64,000 nt of DNA from Cercis canadensis (Eukaryota > Streptophyta > Magnoliopsida > Fabales > Fabaceae), in the NCBI GenBank assembly GCA_003255065.1, contig QAOA01007971.1, positions 568,370 through 632,369 of the forward strand. The letters run 5' to 3'. Shown here one piece after another: positions 58,120-64,000 of the stretch. Numbering within the stretch: the first letter of the stretch is position 1; each line of letters opens with the position of its first letter. Position numbers and translations under genes: made by a program. The notes under the pieces are model-generated. The model ran no database searches. It was not told the DNA's origin and saw only the letters and a list, made by a program, of their open reading frames with translations.

Positions 58120-59440
58120 GGATCACGTGTGAGGGAGAAGACGAGCTGATTCTCTGTTCTGAAACAAGAAAAGCCTCCGCATAGTAGTGCTTTTAACTTG
58201 AAAAGTTTACATTAGCTTCCATTTTCCTTTAGGATTCCTTATTCTAAGGCACCGCCACTGAATTATTAATCAAATTTTTTGAAAAAGGCAAAAGGAAGAA
58301 CTTTTAGGAGATTGGAAATCCGAGTCCTAAATGAAGTGACAGTAACAGAGTCCTAATCAATTATGTAACCCAAAAAATAGTCCTAATAGAGTAGAAGAGT
58401 CTGGAAAGAAGGAAATTTAAGAAGATGGGGAATTTTCTAGATAAATCTGAGCGATTGCAAATCTCTATTTATATATTGGCATGAAATGTGGCTACATAGA
58501 AGATAATCCTGCAACAGCTAGAGAAAAAGAGAAATGGAATGTCGAGTTCCTCTGCTTTGCAGACTTTCCATGATGCTGCTTTGCTGCTCATCATGGATAA
58601 GCAAAAGCATAAGTGAGGATCTTAAAGAAAGCAAAGAATATCATATCAAACTGTCATCCACAAGTTTGGATGAGTTGGATAGTGCTGTTGATGATGAAAC
58701 TGCATTTGCTGGCGAGTTCTAGTGGGGGTGGCCTCCTCTGTTTTGACACAGAGGAATGCCTTTATGTCCGTAATCCCTACACCCAAGAGTTCTTGAAATT
58801 TCACCGCTTTTGGGCACTTCCCCTTCAAGAATGAATACAAGAGTGCCCGTTTGTTCAAACAGAAAACAGTAGACAATGCTTTCAGATGTGAAATATACAC
58901 CCTTAGGGATAATGGGTCTGGTCTAGATCGTTGGAGGGTCATTGAAGATAGCTGCTCCTACCAAATAGGAAAAACAAAGTTGGCTAAGTTATGACGTACA
59001 ATTACTTGATGATGTGATACAGGTAATCTAACGATCCTATACATAACTATCATCTTCTATTTTTTCATATGAAATTTTATTCTACTGTAAAAGAGTATGA
59101 TTATGTACATATTCTCATGTTTGTGTGCTATTGTCTGTTTATAGATATGGCAGCTGGAGTTCCTGAATACCCATATCATATTTTTTCCTGTCGATCGGAA
59201 CATTGCGATACATCACCTAACTATTACATATTATCTTTAGGATTTTAATCTAATATGTCAGAGCTACTAATAACATTTTTTGGTCATTGCATATATAGAA
59301 ACACGAAAATTCCATTTATGTGCTTAAGACATCTTCCTTTGAAAACATGTTTTTCATACAGCAATTGTAGTAGCATTTCAGAAACACGGCGGTATCACAA
59401 TTGTATTTCTTTACTTCATTAATATTTTATTCTGTTTTTC
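58024..59440. repeat. Left arm of a large inverted repeat
   Basis: Reverse complement of 61440-64000, counting from the shared RING start (58119 pairs with 63905) through the F-box-like gene to about 59440. The left arm is shorter. Relative to the right arm it lacks about 346 bp (right-arm 62068-62413, flanked by GTGAT at both ends) and about 400 bp around 61490-61900. The outer end cannot be defined because the right arm runs off the window. Confidence 0.9.
58534..58995 (+). pseudogene. F-box-associated-like gene fragment (left arm)
   Basis: Plus-strand frames share features of plant F-box-associated proteins: GGLLCFDTEECLYVRNPYTQ then EFLKF, and in another frame FRCEIYTLRDNGSG followed by DRWRVIEDS. 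The frame at 58534 (MECRVPLLCRLSMMLLCCSS) stops at 58722. The parts lie in different frames, and no F-box motif itself is seen. It is divergent from the RING gene, with about 400 bp between the starts. The mirror copy is at 63090-63510. Confidence 0.5.
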
Positions 59441-60847
59441 ATGTGTAGTATGTAATTCTTTATTTACACAAGGTATAGGATGAGATAAAAGATTTTATCC
59501 GAATAAATGTAATTAATATTAATTAACATTCTCTAGCTAGCACCGCAATCAAAGTATGCTTTATTTTGAAAGCTACATCAAAGACAAACATTTACAAGAA
59601 ATCAATTATCATGCTATAAACAATATTAGACAATTTTTTTTTCTCTATAAGTTTAGGTTAATTATAATAAGAAGCAACTTCATATGATCATTTAGAGAGA
59701 AGAACAACTTAAAGTTTGAGTAAAACTCATTTTTTATCATTAAAAGATATATGCACAGTCATTTTAGTTCCTAAAAGATTTTTAGTGTTATTTCAGTTCT
59801 TAGAAAATAATATTTGTCCATCAAAATAATATTTATAGGTAACAATTGCTCAACCTAATGAGCAGCAAAAAGACAATCAAACCTTCGTTTTGTTTGATGT
59901 TGCTTAAGTACATGAAGGATATTTTGAGTTTATGGTCTTGAATGATTGGGTGATGAAAAAAATTGAAGGCTTAATTGTAATTTTAATCGTTCTATTTTAA
60001 CAACTTGAACTTTTTGGTCTATCTTCTTTAAAAATAAACTATTGAGTCCCTCTAGATTTATGAAATATACAATTTTGGTCATTTTATCTTTAAATCAAAA
60101 TTCTTAGGCTTATTTCAAGGTGTAAAGTTCTCTGATTCATAATCTCATCGCTCAGATTGAAGAGTTACGTCTTGTGAACCTCCCCACTAAATTTTAGCTC
60201 GATCTACTGGTGAGACTGAGCCCAAAATATCAAAATTATAAGTTTTCATCTAACTGAAGATCTAAACTCATTCATCATTAGATCGAGCTGAAATTTAGTT
60301 GAGAGGTTCACAAGACATAGCTCTTCAATCTAAATGGTGAGATTATGAATAAGAGAACTTTATACCTTTAAATAAACTTAAGAATTTTGACATAAAGACA
60401 AAAAGACTAAAATTACATTTTATGAATATAGCGGGACTTAATAGTTCATTTTTAAAGAATGAAGACAAAAAAGTTCAAGTTGTTAAAATAGGAGGACCAA
60501 AATTAAAATATNTTGAACTTAAGATCTCAGTCTTTTTGACATATACTTGAATTAATTGTGTTATGCATGCTTGTGTAAATTGCAAATATAAATTACTAAT
60601 ATATCATTCTTGTAATAATATCACATAAGGTTATCTCACTATAGGCTATCATGAGCACAAATATTTTAGAGGTAAGGATATATACAATAATTTAATTTAT
60701 TTAAAAATAAGGAAACATTTCACCACACAATCAAGAGTAGAATAATGTATAAGTGACTATATCTTATGACATCCCTTTTCTAAGATTTTTGACAGAATGA
60801 TAACATTTGTTGGCCATGATACATATAGAAATACCGTTTTTATGTGC
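59441..60847. other. Spacer at the centre of the inverted repeat
   Basis: Contains the complete foldback element (59966-60511), an N at 60512 and AT-rich DNA. No gene is recognised before the peptide gene at 60848. Confidence 0.55.
59966..60511. mobile_element. Complete foldback element with long terminal inverted repeats
   Basis: The left arm starts AAGGCTTAATTGTAATTTTA and runs through ACAACTTGAACTTTTTGGTC, TGAGTCCCTCTAGATTTATG and AAATTTTAGCTCGATC. The right arm repeats these in reverse complement, ending near GGAGGACCAAAATTAAAAT. The arms are about 240 bp each with a short centre near 60230-60270. There is no coding capacity. It is the most complete of four family members in the window and ends at the N at 60512, so the last bases may be missing. 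Confidence 0.75.
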
Positions 60848-61206
60848 TCAAGACATCTTCTCTTCAAGACATTTTTTCACGCATCCTTCGTACTCGATTG
60901 GCTTTTCATGATTGTAATGCCGTTGTAATATATACTTGCATTTGCCATGGCAATCACGACGGGCCAATTCTTTGTTAAAGGTTCTCCTCCATGGATGATT
61001 TTGGGATGGTGAAAAAGAATCTAGGGCAAAAACATTACTAACTTGCAGTATTTTAACAAGCACTGAAAAAACGAACACCAAAAATAGTAGGAAGGATGAT
61101 TTGGGGGTGGACGTACAGAAGGAAAGGAATAAACATTACGAACTTGGAGAAATTGAAGAAGCACCGAGACAATGAAGACCCAATGAACTAGACTTTTTGC
61201 CTTCAT
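60848..61206 (-). pseudogene. Secreted CX3C-Xn-CX3C (hairpinin-like) peptide, rearranged
   Basis: From the ATG at 61206 the first part is a signal-peptide region, MKAKSLVHWVFIVSVLLQFL then QVRNVYSFPS. Then the signal region is repeated in another frame (VFVFSVLVKILQVSNVFALD). That second frame leads into a mature part with HPWRRTFNKELARRDCHGKC and, 18 residues on, GCVKKCLEEKMS. The two CX3C pairs resemble alpha-hairpinin antimicrobial/inhibitor peptides. The doubled leader suggests unequal crossing-over between tandem copies. As assembled there is no single frame from the ATG to the CX3C domain. A TATA-like TATAAATTT lies about 50 bp upstream. Confidence 0.55.
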
Positions 61207-61704
61207 CTGTCTGCTATTGACTGGGGAATTAGTAGAAGGAAAATGCAAAAATTTATAGAATTATACTATTTGAGAGTGGAGAAGTGAAAAGATCTATACA
61301 AGATATATATAGGGAATAGCTTTCAACTTGAAAATTGATGGAGTGTCGTTACAATGATTCCTAAAATAGACTCGATGAGGAAGCAAAGGGACATCACAGA
61401 AGAAGTGCGATCAATATATGAATACACTTCATATGTTCTGTGAATAAAATAAAGAAATACAATTGTGATACCGCCGTGTTTCTGAAAGTAAACACTAGGA
61501 ACAAACGAAAAGCCGACATTCTAAAATGGCTCTTTGGACTAATTAATTAGAACTTAAGTTTTAGAAACGGATGAATCGTTCTTGAAATGTCGTCTTTATT
61601 ATTATTTTTTTCATAAACTGGTATGACTTCTCTAATAAAAAATAGTATAAATCTATGAGTTTTTGCATTTGGCTTCTTATAATTCCCAAGTCAATAGCAG
61701 AGAG

Positions 61705-61960
61705 ATGAAAGCAAAACGGCTACTCTTTGGTCTTCATTGTCTCAGCTCTTGTTCAAATACTGCAAGTTAGTTAGGTTTATTCCAGTCCTCCAATAGCTCC
61801 ATCCCGAAAGCATCCATGGAGGGCATTTTTTGACAAAGAAAACTTGGCCCCTCTTAAGTGTCACGAAGGTTGCAAGCATTTGTTGCAAAACGAGAATATA
61901 CGTGTAGAAGATTACAATTACTGTATGAAAGCATGTTTTCGAAGGAAGATGTCTTAAGCA
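61705..61960 (+). pseudogene. Second CX3C-Xn-CX3C peptide copy, broken
   Basis: Homologous to the gene at 60848-61206 but on the opposite strand. It has an ATG at 61705 after the shared leader (CAATAGCAGAGAG). Its mature segment reads RKHPWRAFFDKENLAPLKCH, then EGCKHLLQNENIRVEDYNYC and MKACFRRKMS, so both CX3C pairs are present 16 residues apart. The copy is broken in the signal-peptide part, with about two breaks. The last 60 bases have a reverse-complement relic in the left arm near 59310-59372. Confidence 0.6.
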
Positions 61961-62105
61961 CATAAATGGTATTTTCGTGTTTTCATATATGTAATGACTA
62001 AAAAATGTTATTAGTAGCTCTGAAATTAGTATTAAATCCTAAAGATAGTATGTAATAGTTAGGTGATCATATCTATATTAGCTTCGTTTCTTAAGATCAT
62101 AAGGA

Positions 62106-62555
62106 TCATGCAGCTGGAGATATCACAATAACATGATTTCCTCCCTCGTTGTAGTGCCAAGCATCGACCATGTCCTCAATTGCATATCCATTTGCTAGAG
62201 CAATGGGATGCCAATCTACTTGGTTAATCTTAATTTGCTGATTTGCGTACACCACTTCCGCATATTGTTCAGTTGCCATGCTCCTAACAAGCATGGTAAC
62301 CCCTCTTTCCAGGTTTTGTTTTCCCACCACATCATTCATCCAGCTCCTTGCTCCATTAAAATGAAAGTGACGTTTCACCCCAGTTTCAAAAAGTTTCTTC
62401 CTACATATGTGATGTATCTCAATGTTCCGATCGACAGGAAAAAGATGATATGGGTATTCAGGAACTCCAGCTGCCATATCTATAAACAAACAATAGCACA
62501 CAAACATGAGAATATGTACATAATCATACTCTTTTACAATAGCATAAAATTTCAT
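62106..62555 (-). CDS. Unrecognised protein frame in the right arm
   Basis: A minus-strand open frame of 149 codons. A likely AG acceptor (GTTTATAG at about 62479-62486) precedes DMAAGVPEYPYHLFPVDRNI, so the real exon probably starts there and covers about 125 residues to the stop at 62106. Further words are HHICRKKLFETGVKRHFHFN, MLVRSMATEQYAEVVYANQQ and VDWHPIALANGYAIEDMVDA. I recognise no family. It lies downstream of, and on the same strand as, the F-box-associated-like frames at 63090-63510 and could be the last exon of that gene. The left arm keeps only the first part, because about 346 bp are deleted there. Confidence 0.45.
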   Translation of the reverse strand: MKFYAIVKEYDYVHILMFVCYCLFIDMAAGVPEYPYHLFPVDRNIEIHHICRKKLFETGVKRHFHFNGARSWMNDVVGKQNLERGVTMLVRSMATEQYAEVVYANQQIKINQVDWHPIALANGYAIEDMVDAWHYNEGGNHVIVISPAA

Positions 62556-63069
62556 ATGAAAAAAAGATGATAATTACCAATGGAAAATAATAAAACCATT
62601 TATAAAAATGAATCAGTTGCAATCAGAATTTACTATATTGATCACGAAACCAGCGCCACTTGGCCTCTAAGCTGACATGTTATATATAATTTTTTTGTTA
62701 AAACATCATGCTTTTTGTGAATACCCTGCTTGCAAATTCTCGTTAGCCCTTGTCATGAGATTTGAACCAACATATAATTTGCATGCATTTTGTGAGTTTA
62801 ACTGAACTCACTATGTTAAATTCATCTGCAAATTGTGAGTTTGTCAATTTCTTTAATCTTGACTGGTGCTTAATTCTCAAATATCAAATCTTGTAAAAAA
62901 AAAATGCTCATATATCATATTAATGTTGGTTGTGACATGCATCATAAGTACGGTTACTTGTAAAGTAAGCAATACTTTTATGTATATGATCGTTAGATTA
63001 ACTGTATCGCATCATCAAGTAATTGTACATCATAACTTAGCCAACTTTGTTTTTCCTATTTGGTAGGAG

Positions 63070-63512
63070 CAGCTATCTTCAATGACCCTCCAACGATCTA
63101 GACCAGACCCATTATCCCTAAGGGTGTATATTTCACATCTGAAAGCATTGTCTACTGCTTTCTGTTTGAACAAACAGGCAATCTTGTTTTCATTCTTTAA
63201 GGGGAAGTGCCCAAAAGCTGTGAAATTTCAAGAACTCTTGGGTGTAGGGATTACGGACATAAAGGCATTCCTCTGTGTCAAAACAGAGGAGGCCACCCCC
63301 ACTAGAACTCGTCAGCAAATGCAGTTTCATCATCAACAGCACTATCCAACTCATCCAAACTTGTGGATGACAGCTTGATATGATATTCTTTGCTTTCTTT
63401 AAGATCCTCACTTATGCTTTTGCTTATCCATGATGAGCAGCATAGCAGCATCATGGAAAGTCTTCAAAGCAGAGGAACTCGACATTCCATTTCTCTTTTT
63501 CTCTAGCTGTTG
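63070..63512 (-). pseudogene. F-box-associated-like gene fragment (right arm)
   Basis: Mirror copy of 58534-58995. It encodes GGLLCFDTEECLYVRNPYTQ then EFLKFHSF on the minus strand with only a few substitutions. As in the left copy, the parts lie in more than one frame. It may be the 5' part of a gene continuing to the exon at 62106-62486. Its start region is divergent from the RING copy at 63905. Confidence 0.5.
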
Positions 63513-63904
63513 CAGGATTATCTTCTATGTAGCCACAGTTCATGCCAATATATAAATAGAGATTTGCAATCGCTTAGAGTTATCTAGAACATTCCCCATC
63601 TTCTTAAATTTCCTTCTTTCCAGACTCTTCTACTCTATTAGGACTATTTTTTGGGTTACATAATTGATTAGGACTCTGTTACTGTTACTTCATTTAGGAC
63701 TCGGATTTCCAATCTCCTAAAAGTTCTTCCTTTTGCCTTTTTCAAAAAATTTGAGTAATAATTCAGTGGCGGTGCCTTAGAATAAGGAATCCTAAAGGAA
63801 AGTGGAAGCTAATGTAAACTCTTCAAGTTAAAAGCACTACTATGTGGAGGCTTTTCTTGTTTCAGAACAGAGAATCAGCTCGTCTTCTCCCTCACACGTG
63901 ATCC

Positions 63905-64000
63905 ATGGAGTCCTTCAATATTGATCACCTTGAAATCACCCCAGTCCAAGAACAAAACCAAATCTTGCCTACCTTGGAATGCTGCGATTTCTTCAACATC
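63905..64000 (+). CDS. RING-H2 protein, second copy, 5' part only
   Basis: ATG at 63905 with MESFNIDHLEITPVQEQNQI and on to CCDFFNI, as in the left-arm copy. It continues past the window end, so whether its RING frame is intact cannot be seen. Confidence 0.75.
   Translation, partial: MESFNIDHLEITPVQEQNQILPTLECCDFFNI

Larger units (their letters stand above)
61440..64000. repeat. Right arm of a large inverted repeat
   Basis: Reverse complement of the left arm (58024-59440), with extra sequence at about 61490-61900 and 62068-62413 that the left arm lacks. It runs off the end of the window within the RING gene copy. The encoded segments compared by eye are well over 90% identical. Confidence 0.9.

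Noticed and set aside
1-64000. CRISPR arrays, rRNA genes, bacterial operons
   Set aside because: No spaced short repeats, no rRNA-like blocks, and pervasive spliceosomal introns; the DNA is plant nuclear.

Overview
The window is nuclear DNA from a flowering plant, most likely a dicot and perhaps a woody rosid. Genes carry many GT-AG introns, intergenic DNA is AT-rich, and the families are plant ones: G-type lectin receptor kinases, GH17 glucanase, arabinogalactan protein, copper amine oxidase and a type-II dihydroorotase. The species cannot be named from sequence alone. Ten single N bases occur. Four of them sit exactly between equal-length direct repeats of 157 to 298 bp, which looks like unmerged contig ends, and four lie in homopolymer runs.

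Layout. 0.5-0.9 kb: relic of one exon of the next gene. 1.4-6.0 kb (+): SurE-type phosphatase/nucleotidase, nine exons. 6-10.6 kb: no supported gene, one possible MITE and simple repeats. 10.7-14.5 kb: two direct copies of a 1.4-1.65 kb block flanking a damaged arabinogalactan-protein gene; the second copy holds a two-exon plant defensin, the first only its signal-peptide exon. 15-22 kb: repeats and spacer. 22.1-25.6 kb (+): Sec14/CRAL-TRIO lipid-transfer-type protein. 27.9-29.7 kb (-): GH17 beta-1,3-glucanase. 31.3-32.7 kb (+): 5'-truncated LINE with a 14-bp target duplication. 32.8-36.5 kb (+): broken Ty1/copia fossil ending about 450 bp before the dihydroorotase start codon. 36.9-39.9 kb (+): dihydroorotase. 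40.5-43.5 kb (-): divergent HSP70. 44.2-44.6 kb (-): headless six-cysteine prolamin-like (egg-cell secreted type) relic that lacks an ATG. 46.4-49.3 kb (+): copper amine oxidase. 50.7-56.6 kb (+): tandem pair of intronless G-type lectin receptor kinases. 57.5-64.0 kb: large inverted repeat whose arms carry divergent RING-H2 and F-box-associated-like genes, with a family of small secreted CX3C-Xn-CX3C peptides in and between the arms.

There is no operon-like coordination. Housekeeping metabolism (pyrimidine synthesis, nucleotide dephosphorylation, lipid transfer) is mixed with surface and defence functions (lectin kinases, GH17, defensin, amine oxidase, cysteine-rich peptides). The least ordinary regions are the inverted-repeat peptide cluster at 57.5-64 kb and the duplicated defensin/AGP block at 10.7-14.5 kb. 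The point most worth checking in a housekeeping gene is the CT instead of GT at one splice donor of the dihydroorotase gene.
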